NCBI GenBank assembly: GCA_945957245.1
Contig: CAMFLD010000012.1
Coordinates: 1-16,493 of the forward strand
Direction of reading: 5' to 3'
Origin: an uncultured Flavobacterium sp.
GTDB lineage: Bacteria > Bacteroidota > Bacteroidia > Flavobacteriales > Flavobacteriaceae
DNA: 16,493 nucleotides
The position numbers and the translations under genes were made by a program. The first letter of the stretch is position 1, and each line of letters starts with the position of its first letter. The notes beneath the pieces were generated by a model. The model was not told where the DNA came from. It ran no database searches and saw only the letters and a list, made by a program, of their open reading frames with translations. Of the stretch, positions 1-8,900 are shown in pieces.

Positions 1-123
1 GCTGAAACTTACGAAGCTATCGTTAAGGGAGAAACTATGCCAGAGCCAGGATTACCAGAATCATTCAATGTATTGATGCATGAATTGAAAGGTCTTGGAT
101 TAGACATCAGATTAGAAGAATAA
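1..123 (+). CDS. rpoB: RNA polymerase beta subunit, C-terminal end (partial)
   Basis: This is the last 40 codons and the TAA stop of rpoB; the 5' part lies outside the window. The frame is open from base 1 and ends in the residues LKGLGLDIRLEE, preceded by PGLPESFNVLMHELK. This is the well-known conserved C-terminus of bacterial RpoB, where it packs against the beta' subunit. The identification rests on that motif and on rpoC following 81 bases downstream on the same strand, the standard rpoBC order. The two are almost certainly co-transcribed, since I see no good terminator T-tract between them. Nothing about the retained part is unusual. Confidence 0.97.
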   Translation, partial: AETYEAIVKGETMPEPGLPESFNVLMHELKGLGLDIRLEE

Positions 124-141
124 ATATAGTTGAGTGTTGAG

Positions 142-166
142 GGTTGTCGTTATAATGACGACAACC
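142..166 (+). promoter_or_regulatory. Stem-loop in rpoB-rpoC spacer, with a second copy of one arm
   Basis: GGTTGTCGT (142-150) and ACGACAACC (158-166) form a perfect 9-bp stem around a 7-base loop. The last eight bases of the right arm, CGACAACC, recur at 173-180, so the left arm could pair with either copy and form two mutually exclusive hairpins. No run of T follows, so this does not look like a terminator. Possible roles, all inferred, are an mRNA processing site, a stability element, or control of rpoC translation. It may also be a simple sequence repeat without function. Confidence 0.5.
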
Positions 167-183
167 AGCGACCGACAACCAAC

Positions 184-197
184 AACTTTTAAAAGTT
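184..197 (+). other. 14-bp perfect palindrome just upstream of the rpoC start
   Basis: AACTTTTAAAAGTT is a perfect inverted repeat ending 7 bases before the rpoC ATG, where a ribosome binding site would be. There is no GGAGG-like Shine-Dalgarno motif, which is usual in Bacteroidota, where A-rich leaders often serve instead. As RNA it would form only a weak AU hairpin. A regulatory role is possible but not shown. Confidence 0.35.
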
Positions 198-204
198 TAC
201 GACT

Positions 205-3200
205 ATGATGAATAGAAATAAAGATAATAAGAATACTATCAAAAGATTTGACAGAATTTCGATTGGTTTGGCATCGCCTGAATCTATCTTGGCTGAGTCA
301 AGAGGAGAGGTGTTAAAACCGGAAACTATCAACTATAGAACGCACAAACCTGAGCGTGATGGTCTTTTCTGCGAGCGAATCTTCGGTCCGGTAAAGGATT
401 TTGAATGTGCTTGTGGTAAATACAAAAGAATCCGTTATAAAGGAATCGTTTGTGATCGTTGCGGTGTTGAAGTTACAGAGAAAAAAGTACGTCGTGATAG
501 AGTAGGACACATCAATCTTGTTGTGCCAATCGCTCATATCTGGTACTTCCGTTCTTTGCCAAACAAAATCGGATACATCCTTGGATTGCCATCTAAGAAG
601 TTAGATATGATCATCTACTACGAAAGATATGTAGTAATCCAGGCTGGTATTGCCGTTAATTCAGAAGGCGAGCCATTACAAAGATTAGATTTCCTTACAG
701 AAGAAGAATACCTGAATATTTTAGATTCACTTCCACAGGAAAATCAATATTTAGATGATCTTGATCCTAATAAGTTTGTTGCCAAAATGGGAGCAGAGTG
801 TATTATGGATTTATTGGCAAGAACTGATTTGGATGCCCTTTCTTATGAATTGCGTCACGCTGCCAATAATGAGACTTCTAAACAAAGAAAAACAGAAGCG
901 TTAAAAAGATTACAGGTTGTGGAATCATTCCGTGATTCTAACAAAAACCGTGAAAACCGTCCGGAATGGATGATTATGAAGGTTGTTCCTGTTATCCCGC
1001 CTGAATTGCGTCCGTTAGTGCCGCTTGATGGAGGACGTTTCGCAACTTCCGATTTGAACGACCTTTACAGAAGAGTTATCATCCGTAACAACCGTTTGAA
1101 AAGATTGATGGAGATTAAAGCTCCTGAAGTAATCTTGAGAAACGAAAAACGTATGTTACAGGAATCAGTAGATTCATTATTTGATAACACACGTAAAGCT
1201 TCTGCTGTTAAAACAGAATCAAACAGACCTTTGAAATCCCTTTCTGATTCATTGAAAGGAAAACAAGGTCGTTTCCGTCAAAACTTATTAGGAAAACGTG
1301 TTGACTATTCTGCACGTTCGGTAATTGTTGTTGGACCGGAAATGAAATTGTTCGAATGTGGTCTGCCAAAAGATATGGCGGCTGAGCTATACAAACCATT
1401 CGTTATCCGTAAATTAATCGAGAGAGGAATTGTTAAAACGGTTAAGTCTGCTAAGAAAATAATCGACAAAAAAGAGCCTGTAGTTTGGGATATCCTTGAA
1501 AATGTAATCAAAGGACACCCGGTATTACTAAACCGTGCTCCTACTTTGCACCGATTGGGAATCCAGGCATTCCAACCTAAATTGATTGAAGGAAAAGCAA
1601 TCCAGTTACACCCGTTAGTTTGTACGGCGTTTAATGCGGATTTCGATGGTGACCAGATGGCGGTACACTTGCCACTAGGGCCAGAAGCTATCCTTGAGTG
1701 TCAGCTATTGATGCTTGCTTCACACAACATCCTTAACCCTGCGAATGGAGCTCCGATTACGGTACCGTCTCAGGACATGGTTTTGGGTCTGTATTACATG
1801 ACCAAAGAAAGATTGTCAACTCCTGAGCACAAAATTTTAGGTGAAGGTTTAACTTTCTATTCTGCTGAAGAAGTAAACATTGCTTTGAATGAAGGAAAAT
1901 TGGAATTGAACGCCCGTGTAAAAATCCGTGCTAAAGATTTCAATGAAAATGGAGAGTTAGTTTGGAAAATCATTCAAACTACTGCGGGTAGAGTATTATT
2001 TAACGAAGTAGTACCACCGGCAGCAGGATATATCAACGAAGTATTGACTAAAAAATCACTTCGTGACATTATCGGAAAAATCCTTGCAGTAACTGATGTT
2101 CCTACAACGGCAGCTTTCCTTGATGAAATGAAGGATATGGGTTATAAATTCGCTTTCAAAGGCGGATTGTCATTCTCATTAGGTGATATTCGTATTCCTG
2201 AGCAAAAAGAAAAATTGATTGCTGATGCAAGAGAGCAGGTGGATGGAATTTCGATGAACTATAACATGGGATTAATCACCAACAACGAGCGTTACAATCA
2301 GGTAATTGATATCTGGACTTCTGCTAATGCTCAGTTGACAGAGTTGGCTATGAAAAATATCCGTGAGGACCAACAAGGATTCAACTCGGTATATATGATG
2401 CTTGACTCTGGAGCGAGGGGTTCTAAAGAGCAAATCCGTCAGTTGACCGGTATGCGTGGTTTGATGGCTAAGCCTAAAAAATCAACTGCTGGTGGTGGTG
2501 AGATTATCGAAAACCCAATCCTTTCGAACTTTAAAGAAGGACTTTCTATCTTGGAGTACTTTATCTCTACGCACGGTGCCCGTAAAGGTCTTGCCGATAC
2601 CGCTTTGAAAACAGCGGATGCAGGATACCTTACCCGTCGTTTACATGACGTTTCTCAAGACGTTATTGTTAACTCTGTAGATTGTGGTACTTTAAGAGGA
2701 ATTGAAGTTTCTGCTTTGAAGAAAAACGAGGAAATCGTTGAAAGCTTAGGAGAAAGAATCCTTGGACGTGTTGCATTACAGGATGTAATCAATCCATTGA
2801 ACAATGAAATATTAGTTCACGCTGGTGAGCAGATTACAGAATCTGTTGTTAAGTTGATTGAAGAATCACCATTAGAGAAAATCGATGTACGTTCTCCATT
2901 GACTTGCGAGGCTAAAAAAGGTATCTGTGCTAAATGTTACGGAAGAAACCTTGCAACCGGAAAAATGACTCAAAAAGGTGAGGCAGTAGGAGTTATCGCT
3001 GCTCAATCTATTGGGGAACCGGGAACACAGTTGACACTACGTACCTTCCACGTTGGAGGGGTTGCAGGAGGAGTTTCTGAAGAATCTACTATTGTAGCAA
3101 GATTCGGTGGAAGAATCGAAATCGAAGATCTGAAAACAGTTGTTGGAGAAGATACCGATGGAGAAAAAGTGGATATCGTTGTTTCCCGTTCAACGGAGTT

Positions 3201-4509
3201 AAAATTAATTGATGCTAAAACAGGTATCCTATTAAGTACTCACAACATTCCTTACGGTTCAACCATTACTGTAAAAGATGGTGATACTGTAGATAAAGGA
3301 ACTGTAATCTGTAAATGGGATCCATATAATGGAGTTATCGTTTCTGAGTTTACCGGAAAAATTGGATACGAAGATCTAGAGCAAGGACAATCATTCCAAG
3401 TGGAGATTGACGAGCAGACTGGTTTCCAAGAGAAAGTAATCTCTGAGGGTAGAAATAAAAAATTGATCCCAACCTTACATATTTATGGTAAAGATGGCGA
3501 GTTGATCCGTTCTTACAACTTACCGGTAGGAGCTCACCTTATGGTAGAAGACGGAGAGAAAATTAAGGCTGGTAAAGTCTTGGTTAAAATTCCTCGCCGT
3601 TCGTCAAAAGCCGGAGATATTACAGGAGGTCTTCCAAGAATTACCGAGTTGTTAGAGGCTCGTAATCCTTCAAACCCTGCTGTTGTTTCTGAAATTGATG
3701 GTGTGGTTTCATTTGGTAAAATCAAAAGAGGTAACCGTGAGATTATCATCGAATCTAAATTTGGTGAGATTAAGAAATACTTAGTGAAATTATCAAGTCA
3801 GATTCTGGTTCAGGAGAATGACTTCGTAAAAGCGGGTATGCCGTTATCAGACGGAGCCATTACTCCGGAAGATATCTTAAGAATTCAAGGGCCATCAGCT
3901 GTTCAGCAGTATTTGGTTAACGAGATTCAGGAGGTTTACCGTCTTCAGGGGGTAAAAATCAACGACAAGCACTTTGAAGTTGTTATCCGTCAGATGATGC
4001 GTAAAGTACAGGTTGAAGATCCGGGAGATACGTTGTTCCTTGAAGAGCAATTAATCCACACTTCTGATTTCTTGGAAGAAAATGATAAGTTGTACGGAAT
4101 GAAAGTGGTTGAAGATGCAGGAGATTCTGAGGTATTGAAACCAGGTCAGATTGTATCTCCACGTGAGTTGCGTGATGAAAATTCATTATTGAAACGTAAT
4201 GATAAAAACCAAGTTGTTGCCCGTGATGTTATCACTGCTACTGCTACTCCGGTATTACAGGGTATTACCAGAGCATCATTGCAAACCAAATCATTCATCT
4301 CTGCGGCATCGTTCCAGGAGACTACTAAAGTGTTGAATGAAGCAGCTGTTGCCGGTAAAGTTGACTCATTAGAAGGTCTTAAAGAGAATGTTATCGTAGG
4401 TCACAGAATTCCTGCCGGAACCGGTATGAGAGATTACGATCATACTATTGTAGGCTCGAAAGATGATTACAATGAGATTATGGCGAGTAAAGAAGAGTAC
4501 ATCTATTAA
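205..4509 (+). CDS. rpoC: DNA-directed RNA polymerase subunit beta' (RpoC)
   Basis: This is the complete 1434-residue beta' subunit, the catalytic half of the RNA polymerase core with RpoB. The N-terminal zinc-binding cysteines are Cys68, Cys70, Cys83 and Cys86. The absolutely conserved NADFDGD loop is at residues 477-483, with Asp479, Asp481 and Asp483 chelating the active-site Mg2+. The bridge helix lies around residues 770-805 (FISTHGARKGLADTALKTAD). The second zinc site is Cys827, Cys901, Cys908 and Cys911. The trigger loop is around 938-950 (GTQLTLRTFHVGG). Length and sequence match Flavobacterium RpoC, which lacks the large insertions of some other phyla. Two ATG codons are adjacent (205 and 208) and either could be the start. 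It is co-transcribed with rpoB and ends 27 bases before a strong terminator. No frameshift or missing catalytic residue was seen. Confidence 0.99.
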   Translation: MMNRNKDNKNTIKRFDRISIGLASPESILAESRGEVLKPETINYRTHKPERDGLFCERIFGPVKDFECACGKYKRIRYKGIVCDRCGVEVTEKKVRRDRVGHINLVVPIAHIWYFRSLPNKIGYILGLPSKKLDMIIYYERYVVIQAGIAVNSEGEPLQRLDFLTEEEYLNILDSLPQENQYLDDLDPNKFVAKMGAECIMDLLARTDLDALSYELRHAANNETSKQRKTEALKRLQVVESFRDSNKNRENRPEWMIMKVVPVIPPELRPLVPLDGGRFATSDLNDLYRRVIIRNNRLKRLMEIKAPEVILRNEKRMLQESVDSLFDNTRKASAVKTESNRPLKSLSDSLKGKQGRFRQNLLGKRVDYSARSVIVVGPEMKLFECGLPKDMAAELYKPFVIRKLIERGIVKTVKSAKKIIDKKEPVVWDILENVIKGHPVLLNRAPTLHRLGIQAFQPKLIEGKAIQLHPLVCTAFNADFDGDQMAVHLPLGPEAILECQLLMLASHNILNPANGAPITVPSQDMVLGLYYMTKERLSTPEHKILGEGLTFYSAEEVNIALNEGKLELNARVKIRAKDFNENGELVWKIIQTTAGRVLFNEVVPPAAGYINEVLTKKSLRDIIGKILAVTDVPTTAAFLDEMKDMGYKFAFKGGLSFSLGDIRIPEQKEKLIADAREQVDGISMNYNMGLITNNERYNQVIDIWTSANAQLTELAMKNIREDQQGFNSVYMMLDSGARGSKEQIRQLTGMRGLMAKPKKSTAGGGEIIENPILSNFKEGLSILEYFISTHGARKGLADTALKTADAGYLTRRLHDVSQDVIVNSVDCGTLRGIEVSALKKNEEIVESLGERILGRVALQDVINPLNNEILVHAGEQITESVVKLIEESPLEKIDVRSPLTCEAKKGICAKCYGRNLATGKMTQKGEAVGVIAAQSIGEPGTQLTLRTFHVGGVAGGVSEESTIVARFGGRIEIEDLKTVVGEDTDGEKVDIVVSRSTELKLIDAKTGILLSTHNIPYGSTITVKDGDTVDKGTVICKWDPYNGVIVSEFTGKIGYEDLEQGQSFQVEIDEQTGFQEKVISEGRNKKLIPTLHIYGKDGELIRSYNLPVGAHLMVEDGEKIKAGKVLVKIPRRSSKAGDITGGLPRITELLEARNPSNPAVVSEIDGVVSFGKIKRGNREIIIESKFGEIKKYLVKLSSQILVQENDFVKAGMPLSDGAITPEDILRIQGPSAVQQYLVNEIQEVYRLQGVKINDKHFEVVIRQMMRKVQVEDPGDTLFLEEQLIHTSDFLEENDKLYGMKVVEDAGDSEVLKPGQIVSPRELRDENSLLKRNDKNQVVARDVITATATPVLQGITRASLQTKSFISAASFQETTKVLNEAAVAGKVDSLEGLKENVIVGHRIPAGTGMRDYDHTIVGSKDDYNEIMASKEEYIY

Positions 4510-4536
4510 TCGCAAATAATAGTTAAATAAATAAAT

Positions 4537-4574
4537 AAAAGCCACTATTTTAAATCTTAAATTAGTGGCTTTTT
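4537..4574 (+). terminator. Intrinsic terminator after rpoC
   Basis: AAAAGCCACTA (4537-4547) pairs perfectly over 11 bp with TAGTGGCTTTT (4563-4573) around a 15-base AT-rich loop. A run of five T (4570-4574) ends the element. It lies 27 bases after the rpoC stop and closes the rpoBC transcript. Since the arm carries a run of A on the other strand, it may be bidirectional. The next gene starts only 30 bases later. Confidence 0.85.
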
Positions 4575-4604
4575 AATTCAAATCTAATATCAAAATTATA
4601 TCCA

Positions 4605-4916
4605 ATGAACGATAATAATCAACAACAGGGACAAATCAATATTGAACTTGATGAGAAAACATCTGAAGGAATTTATTCTAATCTGGCTATAATCAATCAC
4701 TCAGCTTCTGAGTTTGTGGTTGATTTTGTGACCATTATGCCGGGTGTTCCTAAGGCTAAAGTAAAATCAAGAATTGTACTTACTCCGCAACATGCTAAAA
4801 GATTTCTTAAAGCATTGGGAGAAAATATTCACCGATTCGAACAGGTAAATGGTGAAATTAAAGATACCGAACAACCACAGATTCCCTTGAATTTTGGAAC
4901 TGCCGGTCAGGCGTAA
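4605..4916 (+). CDS. DUF3467 family protein
   Basis: This is a small soluble protein of 103 residues with no signal peptide or membrane segment. I recognise the DUF3467 family from the run around residues 19-68, including GIYSNLAIINHSASEFVVDF, then IMPGVPKAKVKSRIVLTPQHAKRF split over two stretches, and the trailing ALGENI helix. The N-terminus (MNDNNQQQGQ) and the C-terminus are low in complexity and probably flexible. The function of the family is unknown. It commonly sits directly downstream of rpoC in Flavobacteriia, which hints at a link to transcription or simply a conserved location. Only 30 bases separate it from the rpoC terminator hairpin, and I see no convincing promoter there, so expression may rely on read-through. 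It ends 20 bases before its own terminator. Confidence 0.9.
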   Translation: MNDNNQQQGQINIELDEKTSEGIYSNLAIINHSASEFVVDFVTIMPGVPKAKVKSRIVLTPQHAKRFLKALGENIHRFEQVNGEIKDTEQPQIPLNFGTAGQA

Positions 4917-4936
4917 TTTTTGAAATATTTAAATGT

Positions 4937-4969
4937 AACCCCTTCCGCAATGAAGGGGTTTACTTTTTT
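4937..4969 (+). terminator. Intrinsic terminator after the DUF3467 gene
   Basis: AACCCCTTC (4937-4945) and GAAGGGGTT (4952-4960) form a perfect 9-bp GC-rich stem with a 6-base loop, followed by TAC and a run of six T (4964-4969). It ends transcription of the plus-strand housekeeping block before the convergent minus-strand gene. Confidence 0.85.
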
Positions 4970-5134
4970 GGAGAAGTTGCAGATTATCATTTTACAGAAA
5001 TGTATTAACTGAGTAAAGTGATATTTCCCCCATTAATTCTGATTCTTTTATCTAATCATAATAATATAGGTTCTCCGTATACTTTATTACCATACCAAAT
5101 GATTGCTTTGTTCGTATAGTGGGGTGGCGGGATT

Positions 5135-5503
5135 CTATTTTTTACACCTACGATTCACTTCAGGAAAGAAATCTAAATATTCAATTTCCAATTTGTTTCC
5201 AATTGTATACTTACTGTCTCTAGAATCTCCCCGGTAGTATTTATTGTGAACTGAAAATTCATATGAATAACTAAATATTTGAGTTATTATACCTTTTCCT
5301 TTAAAGTTTTTCTCATTTATAATTACAGCTTCGGTTTTTTTTCCATACTTGTCAAGTAATGTGTTATATATAGGCCATCTTATAATAGAAAATATTATAT
5401 ATAAGAATGGAGTCAATACAATTAATATGTAAAAGTATTTTTTAGTTTTCTTTCTTCTGGATTCTTTTTTTATCTTGTTATAGTCTTTAACTCTTCTTGA
5501 CAT
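5135..5503 (-). CDS. Small single-pass membrane protein of unknown function
   Basis: This gene encodes 122 residues. The N-terminus is strongly basic (residues 1-22 include RRKKTKK). One hydrophobic segment follows at about residues 23-48 (YFYILIVLTPFLYIIFSIIR), then a polar C-terminal domain of about 75 residues. The positive charge before the helix suggests that the N-terminus stays in the cytoplasm and the C-terminal part is outside or in the periplasm. The C-terminal part has a repeated beta-strand look (EAVIINEKNFKGKG, FSYSYEFSVHNKYYRGD, KLEIEYLDFFPEVNRR) that resembles the small DUF3592-like beta-barrel proteins frequent in Flavobacteriia. That assignment is tentative. It is the only gene on the minus strand, convergent with the DUF3467 gene and divergent from the large adhesin, so it is probably monocistronic. 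It is more AT-rich than its neighbours. Confidence 0.7.
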   Translation of the reverse strand: MSRRVKDYNKIKKESRRKKTKKYFYILIVLTPFLYIIFSIIRWPIYNTLLDKYGKKTEAVIINEKNFKGKGIITQIFSYSYEFSVHNKYYRGDSRDSKYTIGNKLEIEYLDFFPEVNRRCKK

Positions 5504-5560
5504 TTTACGCCTTATTGCTGGATTATTTCTACTAAAGATAATATTTTAAGTTTTAATTGA

Positions 5561-5603
5561 GAAACCCGATAGCACGGATTAAAAATTTGCACTATCGGGT
5601 TTC
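5561..5603. terminator. Terminator-like hairpin with no adjacent upstream gene
   Basis: GAAACCCGATAG (5561-5572) and CTATCGGGTTTC (5592-5603) form a perfect 12-bp stem around a 19-base loop. The T-tracts on either side are weak and interrupted. In neither direction does it follow a visible gene: it sits 58 bases before the start codon of the minus-strand gene and about 380 bases before the plus-strand gene. It may end a small RNA, be the relic of a lost gene, or insulate the two divergent promoters. Confidence 0.55.
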
Positions 5604-5828
5604 ATGTTTTATTGTATAGGGTTTTTGGTTCTCAAGCTGTTTTTTTAATGTTAAGGATCCTTACTTATGATGAAAAAGGGTATTTATTTTGATTTAGTAA
5701 GGAAGGTTTAGGTAACCAAAAGGTTAATTTTTTAGGGATAATATTACGGTAATGTTAGGATACTGACAATATGCAACTGGATTTTCTTATAAGCTTGTGA
5801 TTTTTATCGATTTAATCGGAAATTAATG

Positions 5829-5857
5829 TTGCTTTGTCGTTTTTTGTTGTAGATTTA
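5829..5857 (+). promoter_or_regulatory. Candidate Bacteroidota-type promoter for the large secreted protein
   Basis: TTG (5829-5831) is followed after 18 bases by TAGATTTA (5850-5857). This matches the flavobacterial sigma-A consensus TTG, a 17-23 base spacer, then TAnnTTTG, except that the last base of the second box is A. It would give a leader of about 125 bases before the ATG at 5988. Such short motifs occur by chance in AT-rich DNA, so confidence is low. Confidence 0.3.
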
Positions 5858-5987
5858 TTGCCCCCAAATCCAGTTCGTAAGAATGTGGACTTGAAGTATT
5901 TTTTTCAGGTTCATTTTTTTTCGGCTCATCTGAAAAAGTTAATAAAAACCAAACATATTTAAAAACAAGACTAATAAGAAGAGATTT

Positions 5988-8900
5988 ATGACCATTATTA
6001 CTAAAATTATTTCTTGTAGAAGGTCCATTTGGGGACTTCTTTCGACAATTGTTTTATTGTCTACTTTTTTAGCAGGCCAAAGTTCTTTTGGGCAGACTTC
6101 TGTTCAAAATTTTGGTACCACTGCGGGATCAAACACAAGTCAAACGGCTTCGACTACCCTTATACCAACTCCAACAGGAACCGGTACAATAACTACATAT
6201 GCAAGAGCTGGAGCTACTGCCCCTGCTGCGCCAATTGCATTAGCGACAACGTCGAATCCTTTAGGTACAACTGGAGCTTACATGAAAGCAACTGCTTCAG
6301 CTACTACATCTGTTGCTAAAGCATCACCTATTGTAGGATATTCAGGAAGCACTCAGTTTTATACTTCATTCAAGATTTTATTTGGTGATACATCAGGTGG
6401 TAATACAGCTACATCGGGTTCTTGGACTTTTTCACAAGGACCAACAATAGCTTTCTATTCTGACAATAATCAATATGCATCTGCCAATACATTTACCGGA
6501 CTACGTTTTACATATGGTGCATCTGGCGCATTAACCTTATCTTATGATAACAGTGGGACTTCAACATTTACAACGACTGGATTAACTACTTCAGCTTTTA
6601 GTCAAGGTACTGTTTATACAATAGAAATTGTTGGTAATAATGGTACTTCTACATTAAGTTACAATTACAGTGGTGTAGCACAAACTACAGCTGTTCAAAC
6701 CTATGATTTATTTATTAACGGGACTAGGATAGGTAACGATTTGGCCTATGCTAACTGTACAACAAATACCAATATTACCAGCATGGCATTTACAGGAATT
6801 AGTAGTACATCAAACGTTGCAAATATTTTTGTAGATGATGTTACTGTTTATAATGCCGTTCCTGCTAATATTGGAGTATCAACTTTCACATCCACTGCTA
6901 CAGGAGGATTATGGAACGCAACCGGAAGCTGGGTTGGAGGAGTAGTGCCTTCGGCTGGTTCAACCGTGAATATTGTTGGTCCTATAACTATTAATAATAC
7001 TACGGGGCAAATCAGTAATACCGGAATCATCAATATCAACAATAGTGGAACGTTATTGTGTGGTTACACATCAGGTGCTTCTTTAACCGGAACCGGAACC
7101 GTTAATGTGAATGGTACCGGTATTTTGGATATTGAACAGGGAGGTTGGCCGGGTACTACTAATAGTTTTAACTATGGTAACGTTACCGCAGGTACGGGAA
7201 CTTTGAAATTCAATAACAGTTCAGGTTCTTATGGTGTTAATGCAACTGATACCTGGTTTCCGTCTACCATTACCAATGTAAATGTGGCCGGAGCCGGAGG
7301 GATTACTTTAAACTCGGCTCATACTATTTCAGGTTCATTCCAGTCATCAGCTACAGTTGTAAACCCGGGTAATATTACTGCAAATGGAACGCTTCAGCTT
7401 AATTCAGGTTACGGATGGTCCGGAACCGGAAGTCCAATTTATGGTTCTTCATCCTTACTACAGTATAATTCAGGAGGTTCTCCGGGAAGAAGTATAGAAT
7501 GGAATCAAGCTAGTGGTACTATTGGAACAACAGCAGGTTATCCAAATAATGTGCAGGTAAGTAATAATACCACCCTGAATTTCGCTAACGGAGGGACATT
7601 AACATACAAAGCCAACGGAACATTGACAGTTGATTCAGGTTCTTCATTATACCAAAATTATAGCGGTGGTAATGCAGGACTTGCAGTAGTTTCAGATGTG
7701 ACTATCAATGGTAATATTACTTTAGGTACTTCTTCGGGAGATTTATATGTTGGTGGTAACCTTACAGTAGGTTCGGCAGCTAACTTTTCATCAAATGGGC
7801 GTGCTGTTTTCTTTAACGGAACAGGAACTCAAACTATAGCTAAAACTGCCGGTGGAACGGTTGCGTTTGATTATTTTATTATTGATAAAACGGCCGGAAG
7901 TGTTGTTTTAAGCAGTTCTCCTGCTACGGATGTTACTGTAAATGCATCTTCAGGGAATGTTTTACAGCTAATTAATACCGGAGGTCTTGACCTTAACGGA
8001 CGTACGATGACCTTCAATAACTCGGGAGGAGCTATTTATGTGAACGGTGCCAGAACTATTAGTTCTGCTGTAGCCGGGGGAAGTTTGGCTTTTACCAATT
8101 ACAAGGTTGTAGCCAATAATGCCGGAACCGGAAGTTTGAGTTTAGCTGCCAATGTTGTGGTTAACCTTAATACTAATGGTAATGTCGATTTTGGTAAATC
8201 GGGAGCTACTTATATCACGACTTTACTTGGAACTTTATCAATCAACAGCACAACCAGTTGTTTTGTTAATACCAATCCGCCGATTTATGGAGCGGCTTCA
8301 TTATTGAAATACAACAGTGGCGGTACTTATGGTCGTGGTGCTGAGTGGAGTGCTACTTCGGGTGCGGGTTATCCTAATGATGTACAGGTAAGTAATTCAA
8401 CAACTTTAAATTATCCTAACACAGGAACGGGGGCATTCAGTACCAACCTTTCTATAGCCCGTGATTTAACTGTTGATACAGCTTCTTCGTTATATATGGA
8501 TTATGGTACAGGCGGAAATAAAAGCGGTGCTTTGACCATTGGAAGAAATATATCGTTATCAGGTAATCTTTCTTTGGGAGATGCAGTTGGAGGGGACTTG
8601 AATGTTGCCGGAAACTGGTCTCTTTCTGGAGGAACCTTTACACCAAACCTACGTGCGGTTCAGTTTAACGGAACGGGTGCGCAGACTATCACAGGTGCTA
8701 CAACTTTTGATTATCTGACTTTGAATAACAGTACAGGATTGACGCTTAGTAATTCGGTAGTTGTAAATAAAACATTAGCATTAACTTCAGGTAAAATTAC
8801 TATTGGAACCAATGATCTTACGGTAGGAAGTACCGGAACGATTACGGGAGCCACTACTTCTAACTATGTTGTTACTGCGAGTACAGGGCAGTTGAAAAGA

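Larger units (their letters stand above)
5504..5987. other. Divergent intergenic region (484 bases)
   Basis: This spacer lies between the start of the minus-strand membrane protein and the start of the large secreted protein, so it should hold both promoters. It contains a strong hairpin (5561-5603), a 12-bp palindrome TAAGGATCCTTA (5652-5663), a small inverted repeat AACC-AAAA-GGTT (5714-5725), and a candidate promoter at 5829-5857. No convincing gene was found in it. The longest short reading starting at a plausible ATG (about 5668) has only 14 codons and no support. Confidence 0.7.

Noticed and set aside
5005..5130. Possible degraded minus-strand gene remnant (reading NKAIIWYGNKVYGEPILL, then a stop, then LDKRIRINGGN)
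   Set aside because: The reading looks protein-like but is about 40 codons with an internal stop, has no start codon context, and I recognise no family. It is too weak to list as a pseudogene.
5668..5712. Short open frame MMKKGIYFDLVRKV in the divergent spacer
   Set aside because: It is only 14 codons, with no convincing ribosome binding site and no similarity that I recognise.
6029..6319. Alternative plus-strand open frame overlapping the adhesin start
   Set aside because: It lies entirely inside the adhesin gene in another frame and has an implausible Cys/Tyr/Asn-rich composition. The main frame has a clear signal peptide.
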